Below are positions 32,546 to 44,389 of a stretch of DNA of 64,000 nt, one piece after another. A program made the position numbers and the translations under genes. The notes beneath the pieces were generated by a model. It worked only from the letters and a program-made list of their open reading frames with translations, did not search any database and was not told where the DNA came from. Source of the DNA: Oscheius dolichura (lineage: Eukaryota > Nematoda > Chromadorea > Rhabditida > Rhabditidae); assembly GCA_932521035.1 (NCBI GenBank), contig OW051494.1:606001-670000 (forward strand), given 5' to 3'. Each line of letters begins with the position of its first letter. Within the stretch, counting starts at the first letter, position 1.

Positions 32546-35500
32546 ATGGGTACTTCGAAGGGGGAAAATGTCGTTGTGGCGGTAAGGGTGCGCCCTTTCA
32601 ATGATCGGGAAAAGGCGCGAAATGCTGTCAATGTTATTGAAATGCCGGATGGGGTTAGGACTTGTATACGGTAGATTTTTCCAATTTTCAAGAGTAAAAT
32701 ATATTTTAAGAGATCCAAACAACTCCTCCGATGAGAAATGGTTCACTTTTGACCATTCTTACTGGTCACATGACGGCTATTCGGAAGAGAAGGGCGGTTA
32801 TTTGGCCCCGGCTGGGGGTAGCAGCTATGCCGACCAGGTGAGACCGACCCATTGAACTGGAAATTCGAGACATTAACATCATATAAATGTTTTTAAGAAA
32901 AGAGTCTTTAATGATTTGGGAATCGGAGTGTTGGATAACGCCTGGGGCGGTTATAACTGCTCCCTCTTCGCCTATGGACAGACTGGATCGGGAAAAAGTT
33001 ATTCTATTGTGGGATACAAGAAAAATAAAGGCAGGTTATTGCTTTTATTTATTTAAAAGTGGGAAAAAACAATTAAAGGAACAGTCAGGGAGTTTTTCAA
33101 CCAGGTCTCAGAAAATAGAGAATTTTTCACTGATCACGATGCACTATTTTATAAATTATAAAAATGTCAAAACAAGGAGAAAAAGTCGAATATCGACCGA
33201 CGTCGGCATACAAAATGACGGACGTCCGCAGTCGACACGCAGCAACCAGATTTTTACAAAATTTCTGCAGACGTCCGCATTTTTATTTTTTCATCCCTTT
33301 TCCGGCTGTTTGTTTAATCCTGTTTAATCCGGATACTGTAGTCAAAAAAAACTCCCTGACTGTTCCTTTAAAACCATGAAAATTTCCATTTTTGACCCTC
33401 TAGGGCGGCACACCAGATCCGGGCCAGTAAGGCGCCTTTTTGGGGGGAGCCGCCTTTGCTCGTTTTTGATCCATTAGGCCTATACTCTTTGGCATACTGT
33501 AATTGGTATATTGCGATAATAACACCGAAAAAGCGCCAAGGTGGCGCGTTTCCCCCAAAAAAGCGCATTCCTGACCCGGGCCTGGTTTACCGCCCTACGC
33601 TTCGAGCGCGCCCGTTTAATTTGAATGTTCTCCATTTTCCCTAAAATTGATCGTTTCCCTCTCGAAAACGCTAGAACATTCCACTCCTGCTGCTTTTTCA
33701 TGCGCGCCCTCAATCCCCATGGTTACATAATGGATCCGATGACCAAAACTAGTGGACTCCGGGGGAATAGAAAACACAAAATGGCCAATAAATTATAGGA
33801 ATCGTTCCGGAAGTGTGTGATGAATTGTTTAAAAGAATTGATGAAAATAAGGAGAAGAAGAAGGGAAGCCAATATGAGGTTCTAATATCCATGTTTGAAA
33901 TCTACTGTGAGAAGGTATGAACAAAATTTAAAGGAGTTTAATGATTAATTTAAAGGTCCGGGATCTGCTTTCCTCAAAAGAGCCGCCAAAAGGAGGTTTA
34001 AAAGTCAGAGAGCATCCTAAAAATGGATTTTATGGTAAGTGGAAAGGGTCCCGGCGCGATAAGCCAAAAAATTCATGAGAAAAATGTATAGTACAGTATT
34101 TTTTTCTTTCCAGTGGAGAATCTCTCCTCTTCCCCGGTGAATTCTTATAAAGAAATCGAGGCAAAAATCGAAGAAGGAACTAAAAATCGGACCATTGCTG
34201 CTACCAATATGAATGCCACCAGTAGCAGAGCCCATACCATCGTCAAAATCATTTTTACCCAAAAATTTCCCAAATCTGGAGGCGGGACAACTACCAAGAA
34301 AAGTGAGATTAATCTAGTCGATTTGGCGGGAAGGTTAGTGGGTCCTGTACAGAAAAAAAGATTGGGGAAACTTATAGTGAAAGACAACGGGACGCTGGAA
34401 GTGAAGGCGACCGCCTGAAGGAGGGAATCGTCATTAACCAGTCACTTTCCACCCTGGGAAGAGTTATTAAAGCTCTTCATGAACAGCAGACGAGTAAGAA
34501 GAAGATACAGGTACGAAATTCCATATTAGAATGACTAGGTACATTTAAAAACCAATTACAAGCCTGTTGTGTAATGTGTAATCACGGACGCTTTTTTTTT
34601 TGAAGGGAAAGTTTCCTCTGAGGAAAAAGGAAAAGAGGAGAGGGAAGGAGTGGAAAGTCAAGGTCACTTTATCTGGGAGGATGACTGTCCAAAAGAGCAA
34701 ATCAAAGATTCCTCAGAGGAAGCTTGCCCCTCCCCCCAAACATTCCTCAGTACGAGTAGTCTATGCGTTTCACATTCCCCAAACATTCTGACAACCAAAT
34801 CAGTTGACCGCATTCAGTCCGAAAAGATTGTTTTGTCAAAGGCTCATATGAGCGATAAACAAATAACAAAAAGGAATACAGGAATTTCAGATTCCCTATC
34901 GTGATTCTGTACTGACCTGTCTTCTCAAAAATGCTCTTGGAGGGAACAGCAAGACAATTATGGTAGGTTTTCTTCCCCTTTAACCCGAAACAGTAAAAAA
35001 TGCCCAGATTGCTGCTATCTCCCCCGCGGATATCAATTATGAGGAGACGCTTTCCACCTTACGATTCGCTGACCGTGCCAAAGCCATCAAGACCAATGCA
35101 GTGGTCAATGAGAATGCGACAGACCGGCTGATTAGGGAACTACGCGAGGAGAATAACCGTCTCCAAGGGCAGATTCAAGGCGGCGGGACGAATGAAGAAC
35201 TAGACCAGTTGAGGCGACAATTGGAACAGAATCAGAAGGAAATGGCCGAGTTGGAGAAGTCCTGGGCACAGAAAGTAGCAGAGGAAGCCGCGAAGAATAA
35301 CACCTCAGCGGAAAGGGCAGCCATAGCCAAGAAGAAGTTGTCCTTCCCGCATTTATGGAATTTGAACGAGGATCCCGCCTTGACGGATGTTATTGTCCAT
35401 TTTATTGAAGAAGGAGAGGTTACTGTAGGTGGGATACCCTTTAAAAAACTTGTATAAACCCCAAATTTTTAAAGGAAATAGGGAAGCTGAACCCGCCCCG

Positions 35501-38071
35501 GCTATACAACTCAACGGTCTGTCCATTCTGCCAAAGCATGCGATTATTGTTAACCAGAAGAACCAGAAGCTTACTGTAACGCCTATTGAGGTACGGTAAT
35601 CCAATCAGAAGAAAAAAAAATGAAGGTCTCGTAACGAAAAATGTTCAGATTCGCTTTTACTCGCCAAATTACGGTAGGGTCGAAGGATTCAACGCAATGG
35701 AGTTAAAATAACAGGGAAAAGTAATTTTAAAGTGGAAAAATATGATTACTGTATAATTTACAAAAATGTAAAAGGGCGGGAAAGAAAACAATTTAAAAAA
35801 ATAGAGAAGAATGGCTCTATAAACGAGTTTAGGGCGCCGAAATCCTGATCAACGGGCGCCGGATCACTGGAACCACCGAATTGCAGCAAAATGACAGGTT
35901 TAACCACTATTTATATTTAAAAAATAGCCTATTTTAGAATATTATTCGGTGGAAATCATCTCTACGCCTTTATGAACCCGAATAAGAAGGGAGGCAACCA
36001 TGACGTCACGTATGAATCGGCGCAGAAGGAAATAGCACAGCATGCCGGTATCGGGCTGGCTAGCAACGGAAAGAGCAAAGGTTTGTACTCTTTTTTTTTC
36101 TCTAATTTTATGGCTAAAAACATTTTCAGCTGATCTTATTTTGGAAGAAGAACTCATCTCAATCTTGCCTCTCGTTACACGGGCCAATGCCATGGCCAAA
36201 CAGCTCAAGCGGCCTGTTAATTTTGAACTGGTCCTTGTTTCCGCGGAAATGAGGGGGTTGGAAGATGGATTGACAGAGGTACGGTACTTTTTAAAGGTCT
36301 TGAAACGATTTTGTGATCCTTTTATGGGTCCCGAAGCGAATCTGCCCTTCTATTATAAAACTTACGCCACCTATAGTCTGTCAACAAAAAAAACGACAGT
36401 TAAAGGTCTAAAATCGGCATGGAAAGTAAAAATAGCATGGCCCGGTGACAGCGAATTTTTCGACTGCCAAGAAGAAAAATTTGCTTGTAAGTTCGACCCA
36501 CAGCTAAATTTGAGACCTTTGAATGTCGCCTTTTTTCTTGACAGACTATACAACCGTTACAAGACCCGTGGATAAATCGGGCTCCCTATCGCGGGTCCCG
36601 CAGCGATTGACTATCCATTTCGGTTTTTACTATGGTTACTCGTTCCAGAACCCTGTTGTTCCAAATTTTATGCCCCTGACAGTCCTTTAACCCCCTAAAA
36701 ATGCTATTCTCCCTTCCAGATCTGGGTAAAAGTCCGAAATGAGGCCGATGACACTCAATTCCTCTGGGAAAAGGCGCGATTTGTCAATCGCTACTACGGT
36801 ATGCAAGAAATGTACGAGAAAATGGTCGACGGGGAAGATTGGAACCTTCCGGCCGTGAGTTTAAACCTCCTTTTTTGTCTATAAAATAATAATTCCAGTC
36901 CCGCGATCCATTTTATGAAGCAGCCGATTCCGTGGCCTTTATTGGTTCAGCTGTTGTTTTCCTGCAACCGTTGGCTTATCTGATGGACGAGGAGGAATCC
37001 TTCCCCATTTGCGACTTTGAGGTTCGTTTTATCTCCTTTAATATACAGATTACTGTAGGATTAGACCTTTAAAATATCTAGAAACCTTTAAATTCTTTTA
37101 GGGAAACGAATTAGGACAGCTGACCGTGGCCCTTCAGCCCTGCTCCCCGTCTGGGAAGGATATCCGCGGGGAATATGTTGAAAATCCCGCTGAATTAGTA
37201 ATTTTTCTTCTTATTTTTCTACCTAATTAATGTAATTTAAAGGTCGGAAAGAATCTAGCATTCAAGGTAAAAATCCTGGCGGCTGTTGGCCTCCCACGGC
37301 GAATTGTTAGTGTAAGTACCAGATTTTTCCGATTAAAATTGATTCAGAGCTCATGTAAATATAAATTCTTCGGAGCTACAAAAGAGGTAGAGTCTCCGGT
37401 CATTTCTGGACAGAATCCTGCTTATTCATTTGAACAATTGTACACATTTCGACCAGTTAGTCGAGAGGTAGGCGCCCCTATCTCCAATAGCGGGGTTTCT
37501 GGTACCCGTAGAGTCTTGGCAGGGAACTTTTAAAGGTCTAAACACTTTAAAGAACATGTTAATTACCTAGAAACTCTGAAAAACGGAAAAATTTCCCTTT
37601 AAAACCGAAGAGTAGCGGGAAAAAGCCCGCCAGGGCACTTCCTCTGCCCGCTGTTTACACACCGCTATTAAGCGACAAATTTCTAGCTTGTGGACTATCT
37701 CCAACATTCCAATCTATGTATAACAGTCTGGGGAAGTCAACGAGAACGAGCACGGAGTAAAAATCCTACGGTACCCGCGGCTGTACCTGGTGTTCCGCCG
37801 CGAAAGACTTCTGGTACTCGAAGTGTACGTTTTCGAGTAATTTTCGTTCATTTTTTATGTTTTTTTTCAGACCAGGTCAAGAAAAACAGACGAAATTATC
37901 CCCAAGAAGCCGAAGAAGAAGCTATCAGCCCCTGAAATTCAACTAGGCGATTTGAACTTGAAAAAACCGCCAAGGGATCCATCGAAGAAGAAGAAGAAGT
38001 CAAAGTCGGCGAATCCTGAAGAGCCAAGAAAACGATCCACATCGAAGTCGAGAAAGAATTCAACAGAATAA
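32546..38071 (+). CDS. klp-6: Kinesin-3 family motor KLP-6
   Basis: Known in C. elegans: a kinesin in ciliated male neurons that acts with polycystins in cilia. Twenty exons: 32546-32670, 32711-32837, 32898-33030, 33799-33914, 33956-34034, 34114-34333, 34378-34510, 34891-34962, 35008-35428, 35475-35590, 35833-35897, 35938-36080, 36130-36278, 36720-36854, 36899-37021, 37102-37197, 37243-37311, 37348-37467, 37687-37824, 37871-38071; 926 aa, close to the remembered C. elegans length. Seen: motor domain with GQTGSGKS (111-118), NATSSRAH switch I (227-234), DLAGSE switch II (263-268); a coil near 372-425; an FHA domain near 446-545; and a Lys/Arg-rich tail. The PHAFNDREKA-like start and YWSHDGY mark the KIF28/KLP-6 branch. 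Intron 3 begins GC, not GT. TTTTTAAG at 32543 is a likely SL site. Poly(A) signal 38103-38108. Confidence 0.95.
33073..33371. mobile_element. Family D inverted-repeat element, copy 3
   Basis: TTAAAGGAACAGTCAGGGAG at the left faces CTCCCTGACTGTTCCTTTAA at the right. It lies in klp-6 intron 3 next to a family B element. Confidence 0.85.
33401..33597 (+). mobile_element. Family B MITE, copy 4 (best ends)
   Basis: TAGGGCGGCACACCAGATCC and CCTGGTTTACCGCCCTA are the inverted termini. Inner arms GGCGCCTTTTTGGGGGGAGC and TTTCCCCCAAAAAAGCGC also pair. It lies in klp-6 intron 3. Confidence 0.9.
36372..36550. mobile_element. Family C MITE, complete 179-bp copy
   Basis: TATAGTCTGTCAACAAAAAA and TTTTTTCTTGACAGACTATA are inverted termini; the inner AGTTAAAGGTCT and AGACCTTTGAAT continue the pairing. 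It lies in klp-6 intron 13. Confidence 0.9.
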
Positions 38072-41000
38072 GGACAAAAAAATGTGTCCATGTGTTTTAG
38101 TTAATAAAGTTTTTTCCGTGATCGTTGCAAGAACCTAACCCCCTCGTGAAATGAAGGTGTCTGTGATGGATGGGACATGCGACTCTTCGTAATTGAATCG
38201 ACACACAGCTCCCTCTCCATTCCCCTATCCCGTTCTGGCTGCAGTTGACTGACTGTCATCCACACTCCCTATATATTTTGCAGGGAAACGGGAAATTTGA
38301 AATAGGGAATAATAACGGCCAGTTGAATGGAACTGGCGCCCTACGGAGGCTCCATTCCCTCAGAATTCATCAATTTTGCGTGATTTTCAGAGAAGGGGAC
38401 CTTTTGTTTCGATATAGGACAAAAAGTGGGAAAATACTCACCAAATTGACCCAATTAAAATCGGGTAGCCACTTGAAACTGTTCTTGACTTGGCCTTGAA
38501 TCTTTGTACTCTGTTCCGGGAGTCGCCTTGGCTAGTCTATGGCGGGCTCCCAAATTATTTTTTTTTGGCATTTTAATGGATTTTTCTATCAGATCTTCCA
38601 TTTAGTGGGGAAAACAGAAAACTCGGCTCAAACAGTCGATTTCCTAGCCTCCAGCCCTCGAGGATCCTGGGGGACAAATCTGGTGCACAGAAAGAACTCT
38701 GGCTAGGATACCTAGATTTTCTTGACCAGCTCGATGAGACGATTCCAACGAGTGGTCGAATGATCATTTTAGTCAAGTTTTTGCCCTGTGGCGCCTGGAC
38801 CTGTCTCAGGAGGGGATAACTCAATTGAAACTGCTGGGGAGGGTTAGTATGGGGCCTATTTCAAGCCAAAATAGGTGCAAGAAATTCATTCTGGCAGAGA
38901 TAAGAACAGCATCTTGTAAATCTCGACGAGCTCTTTCCAACGGTAAATGATAGACTTGTAGAAGCAAAAACGTTCCATACCAGAGGTGCACCGAAGAGTT
39001 CCAAGGGTGCAACATGGTTTCCAATCTTTCAAGCCCCCCTTTTCAGATTTGAAGATCAGTTTAAGACAAATATGGACAAGTACGTCATGATATCTCTTCC
39101 GTGATTTCCATTTTGTGCAGGGTTCCTTCTTTTTGTTGACTCTTGGGGGTCAAATGACCCGTTTTGCATGTCTACCGCTCATTTTACTAGAATTTCTTTA
39201 AAAAATGGACCAATTGGCCCCGCTTTTGCTCCCTCTTCCGCCCAATAAAATCTACTAAATTGTCCTAACAAAGAGAGCCTCAAAAGAGATGCTGACGGAC
39301 TCTTAATCTCTGCCCCGGAAAAGGGGCAAAGTGCCTCTTTTTAGACTCCGTAAACTCCCCTTCCCTTTCTCTTCTATAACATGCCATCATTCCCCCTCCT
39401 TTCACTAAAGAGAGGCAAGAGAAGCTGTCACAAACGAGGTCCGACCGGCACTTCCCTTCTGACTGACTGCTGACTCTCTAGATTCAATTAGATTCTGATT
39501 GCGTTAGGAGCCGCACATCCCGCCGTCGTCCTTTTAGAGGGAGGGGAGGCTCTTTAGCGGCTACTGTGGCTTGTTCTCTCTCTATATACTCCTTAAAATT
39601 TCTTAAATTGGCTGTCTAACTGCGTAACTGAGGTTCAGAAAGCTTGACCTTTCCTAGAAATGAGAAATTTTCCAATAAAACCGCATAATTCTAATAACGT
39701 TGAAGCACTGGCTGTCTAACTGTGGCTTTTTCCTAAGATTTCCCATAAAAATTGAAGTTTTAACTGCCTAACTGTGGCTATTTCTTCTTCAAAAAAGTCT
39801 GTAAACTCTTAAAAAATCATCAAATTACTTTGCCCGGGAATTTGGCCGCCTAGTAATGGTAAATCTCAACTACTGGCTGTTTATCTGTGGCTCCTGGCTT
39901 CTTTTTCCATTTACCGACTTCTTCTAGGCTACAGTAACCCGCAAAGACGATTTATAATGATTTCAGGAGTTCCCAAACTGGGTGACTAGATAATTTTGCT
40001 TCCAATTTAAAAAAGTATCATTTCCGAACGAGAAGAAGAAGTGTTCAGCCCCTCCCCTCCCCGTTGTTTACTCCGGGTGTCCCTTTCCTATCTCTGTTTT
40101 CTCCTGGGACCATTCTCTCCCCGCCGAACTTATCCGAGAATCACATTACTCACTTTCATTTGAGCGTAAAGACGTCCCTCCTCCTCGTCTGTCTCTCTTT
40201 TAGTCCCTCTCCCCTCCCTACTCCTCCATAAAGAGTGAGGGGATTTCCTGGAGCTTAAAACGATTTAAAAGGTTAAGTGGTGGGTTTTGGAGAATAATGG
40301 CTGGGCTTGGCCTGGGGCGGGGAATTTTCAATTCTGCCACCTTTTTGACATTTGGCGGCTTTTTGAAGTGCCACAGCTTATTTTCTTTCTTACAATTCTT
40401 AAATATAGCCCTTTTTCCAGTCGGGACCCAAAAAACTGCTGGAATATTCCACCGCGCCCTGTCTGGCAGCGGTCTCTTCAGCTTGATTAGGCCCAGAGAG
40501 AGAGCAAAGTGCTCCCGGTTATTTTATGACCTTTCTCCCTTAATTTTTATGGATAATAAGGATCAAGAAATCAAAAAAAAACAGAAAGTAGCATAGAGAT
40601 GTGCTAAAATATTCCATCAGGGTCCATTTCATCCCCTGCAGCCGTAGCCCAGTCCCTCGTCCACTCGGCTATTACACGAAGGATGAGTTTATCCACGAGT
40701 CATTGAATATGTAGCAGATGAGTCGGGAGCCATATTTTGGTCTTTTAAATTGGCCTACTCATCGACTAGTCCTTTAGAATCCTTTAAAGTTCTTTAAATA
40801 CGCAAATTTTGACTTTTAAAAGGAGAAATGCCCGCCAAGAGGTCGTTTTCTCAAGAAAAACTGTTCCTCAACCAGTTTTACCTCAAAAAACGCCATTTTT
40901 TCCATTTTAGACCTTTAAAAGGCGCATTTTAAACCCTAGGACCAGGAGGTTCTTTAAATACGCAAATTTTTACTTTTTGATAGGGATTTTTTGAAAGGAA

Positions 41001-41679
41001 AGCCCGCCAAGAGGTCGCCCGACCAATTGTACCTCAAGAAACACCATATTTCCAATTTTTAGGCCTTTAAATGATTATTTTTTACTCTCTAGAAGGAGAA
41101 ATCCCTGTTTGAAATAGTAAATCTGATGTAACAATGGCTAGTTGGCTGCTGAGCTCATTCTCATTGGCCCCCTGCCAGCCGGCCGGGTCCCTCTCAAGGG
41201 ACTACTTCTCCACTTAGTTGGCTACTTCAATTAGAGCCTTTTAGCTACATCGCTGGATTTTGCTCCCTTTTTATCCTAGTTTCAGCCTATTTTCCTCCAA
41301 AAAATGGGCGAAATTCTTCAAATTTACTGATTTCATAGATTTCTAAGGGAAATCCAATTCTAGCCTAATAATTCTCCTGTTTAAACTGGAAATTCTTGTT
41401 TTTGTGGTTGTAAAACTCTATTTTTTTAACATTTCCAACCTTTAGTTTCCCGCGTCTTTTCAATTTTCCTATTGAAAATCCAGTTTTCCTGGGTTTAGTC
41501 GCCAAGAGCAGCCTTCAACTTCCTATTTCCTCCTTTTCAACTGATTTTTCCCGGTAGACTGCTACCAAATGAAAAATTTTCTTATCTACGCAATTTTCTC
41601 TACCATTCTCAATGAAATTTGGCTGCGTAGCTCACTTAATTCTCAGCTGAAGACCCGTTTTCCAGGTTTATTCCCAAAA
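38072..41679. other. Gene-poor interval between klp-6 and the DUF19 gene
   Basis: No exon chain found. It holds the left arm of a large inverted repeat (38681-38954), repeated short motifs CTGTCTAACTGTGG (39610-39890), pyrimidine-rich blocks near 39400 and 40180, and duplicated segments near 40790-41050 (AGGTTCTTTAAATACGCAAA and CCCGCCAAGAGGTCG occur twice). Confidence 0.55.
38681..38954 (+). repeat. Large inverted repeat, left arm
   Basis: TGGTGCACAGAAAGAACTCT through GACCAGCTCGATGAGACGAT to TTTCCAACGGTAAATGATAG is almost identical to the reverse strand of 43631-43903. Confidence 0.9.
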
Positions 41680-42727
41680 ATGCTCCTCTTGGCCGCATTT
41701 TATGCCGGTATTCGTGTAACTCTCGCCGCCGAGGGTGGCCAACGCTGTGATTATACCCAGGAGACTAAAATCAACGAATGTCTACAGGTACCGTACCCCA
41801 GTTTTTCCCTTCAGGAGTCTTACCCAGCCATTTCAGCCAATGCTCCAATACGCCGCCAAGTTACAAGACGACACCGGGATGCACTTTCCCCTACAGGGAG
41901 GCGACGTCTTTCGTAAACTTTGCGGCATTTATGCTGATTTTAAAGTAGGGCTTTGATAGAGCGGGAAAATTGAATTTCAGCGATGTGTCGAGGGCCTGAC
42001 TTGTGACTCGTTGTCAATGGACGCGGTGGATGCCTCCTACGGGTATATGTGCGGGTCAGGTCAGCCGCTCTTTGAGAAGCATGCGGCCTGCTTTGCTCGT
42101 GTCGAGACCCAGAAGGAATATATCAGTTGTAAGACAGCCGCTACGGAAGCTATTGGAGAGGCACAGAGGACCAAGGTCAGTAGGGGCCGGTTGACTCTTC
42201 TTGGGGGTAAGAAGGCTCGGTCCTCGATAATCTCTGCACCCGTAAAGTCTCGGCAGGACAACGGTATAAAGGCGACACAATTTTGTAACAGTATTCATTG
42301 AAGATGATCCTCCTGCCGAGAATTTACGGGTGCAGGGGATCGGACTACCAGGCACCGAGCCTGGAACCTTACGCCCGAATTTAGGTCATTTATTCCCAAT
42401 TTTCTTGTAGTTTTCTTTGTTTAGAAAGTTAGGTTACCTTTTTAAGAGTATGAAGGATTTGAAAATAGCATTAACCCGCTAAAAATTTCGGTTACAGAGC
42501 GGTTCTACCGAGGCTTACCTGTCAGAGATGTGCCGCGCCATGGATGGCTATCTCCGTTGCTCTCACCCGATAATTTTAAACAAATGTGGACAAGACGCTT
42601 GGAAATTGGTCTCTACTGTAAGATTTTGACATCTTTGTGTGTAAAAATATGGTATTTTTTCCAGGTAACAAGAGATAGTTTGGGAGTAACGATGCCCGAC
42701 TGTGACATGCACAGTGCTTTGATCTGA
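41680..42727 (+). CDS. Secreted T20D4.11-like (DUF19) domain protein
   Basis: Exons 41680-41787, 41837-41944, 41981-42175, 42498-42617, 42665-42727; 197 aa. A likely SL acceptor (TTTTCCAG, 41664) precedes the ATG by 15 bases; the longer frame from 41569 is therefore not used. Residues 1-18 are a signal peptide (MLLLAAFYAGIRVTLAA). The rest is one Cys-rich domain with QRCDYTQETKINECLQ, KLCGIYADF, RCVEGLTCDS, GYMCGSG, ACFARVET, ISCKTAA, MCRAMDGYLRC, NKCGQDAW and PDCDMHSALI, the spacing typical of nematode DUF19 secreted proteins. Function of the family is largely unknown. Intron 3 contains a family A hairpin. AATAAA lies at 42803-42808. Confidence 0.85.
42215..42360 (+). mobile_element. Family A hairpin MITE, copy 3
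   Basis: Outer ends GCTCGGT and ACCGAGC, inner arms CTGCACCCGTAAAGTCTCGG and CCGAGAATTTACGGGTGCAG. It occupies almost half of DUF19 intron 3. Confidence 0.9.
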
Positions 42728-42808
42728 TAGCGAGAGAAGAAGGCGACTTTTCTGTTGACAATATTCTGTTTTTTTTGTGTAAAAATACTGGTCAATTAAC
42801 TAATAAAT

Positions 42809-44389
42809 AAAATAAAATATTCACAGAAGAGAGAGAAGTTCTTTCAGGGTGACGGTTCCATCACCTTGTCGCTTGCCGCCTTTTTTGAATTGGGCAAACT
42901 TTTAAATCAACGTTTTTTCCATACTTTTCTCCCCTTCGCGGAAAGTGCTTACAGTCAAAATGTAGCCCAGAATTTTCTCTACAAGACCACATATTTTTCA
43001 TAATTTTTCAGTCTAATTTAAGGAAACGGGAGTCCCATAAAGAGATCGTTCCATTTTGAGCAGATTTAACCTGTTTAACGCTCAGATTCCCTTCAAAATG
43101 TGGGCTTTAAATGATCCCTTTCGACAAATTTCCCAATCGTTTATCAAAAAAATAAAGCCAGTTATCCAAAATTATTGCTGGAAGATCCCTAAAATCTGAT
43201 TAAAATTTAAAAAAAAGATTAACGTCAATCCTTTTCCGGCCCTAATCCGGATAATCCTTTTCTTTTAATCCTTTTTGTGTATAAATACCCGAGATCTACC
43301 AGAAGAAGCCATTCTCACCTACTCGTTTCTTGGTACCTTCCTCGGCAGCTTCTGGCCGTCTCTCCCCGTCCTCCAGCAACTTCTAAAACATTTCGGATGA
43401 GACGCCCGCCGACAGGACCACTAGTGGAAGAATCAACAAACACCTGCACAAGATGAAACGAAACAGAAGGATAGACTAGCGAAATAACAGATAAATTGGT
43501 TATTTGGGAGTCTTCTAACAAAACGGACTTCTAATAAACTAATAAACGTTTTTGAGAAAAATTGTTGTCTTCTTTGTGAGTTATCTTCGTCTTTTTCCTT
43601 TCGCGTCTCTACTTCTCCACGTCTGTAGGTCTATCATTTACCGTTGGAAAGAGCTCGTCGAGATCTACAAGATGCTGTTCTTATCTCCGCCAGAATGAAT
43701 TTCTGGCACCTATTTTGGCTTGAAATAGGCCCCATACTAACCCTCCCCAGCAGTTTCAATTGAGTTATCTCCTCCTGAGACAGATCCAGGCGCCACAGGG
43801 CAAAAACTTGACTAAAATGATCATTCGACCACTCGTTGGAATCGTCTCATCGAGCTGGTCAAGAAAATCTAGGTATCCTAGCCAGAGCTCTTCCTGTGCA
43901 CCAGAACCAGGTCGAGAAAAATAAATGGAAGATTTGAATTTTTCGAAATCTCTTCCCGGACTTGATCGAGAGCGACAGAATAAAAGCCATGTGCTCTACG
44001 AATGCCTGATATGCCAATCGATAGATCTCGTTGAGCTGAACAAGCTGAGATACGTCTGCTTGTCTAAAATCTTTATCCTAGAACAAAGATTACGGTAATA
44101 TGCACTATTCTTGGGAAAAAAATTGGGAAAAAGGCCTGCAAATCGCCTATTTGAGCTGATTCGCTACGTACAAGATAGAAAAAAAAGACTCTAATTCAAC
44201 TAAAATCCACGAAAACTACAGTAAGAAAACAAATAAACCAGCCCGTGACTATTGTTTATTCAAAGAAAGGGAAACGGCCAAGGAGATCATTATCGGAAGC
44301 TTTAATGTCTCTTTGTCTCTCTACAGATGTTATATACATATATATGGAAACAGTAATTGTAGAAGAGAGTATGGCCTGTTGTGGCTCCG
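42809..44389. other. Interval without a supported gene
   Basis: A TATAAATA box at about 43278, a 19-codon ATG frame at 43397 and AATAAA near 43533 hint at a very short transcription unit, but nothing more supports it. The right arm of the large inverted repeat follows. Confidence 0.4.
43631..43903 (-). repeat. Large inverted repeat, right arm
   Basis: CTATCATTTACCGTTGGAAA to GAGCTCTTCCTGTGCACCA is the reverse complement of 38681-38954 with few differences. The arms enclose the DUF19 gene. Confidence 0.9.

Noticed and set aside
34600-34904. Two overlapping plus frames in klp-6 intron 7
   Set aside because: The flanking exons splice precisely into conserved kinesin sequence without them.
42056-42355. 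Minus frames of 96-99 codons across DUF19 exon 3 and intron 3
   Set aside because: They depend on the family A hairpin arms, which also create similar frames at 47.4 and 55.2 kb.
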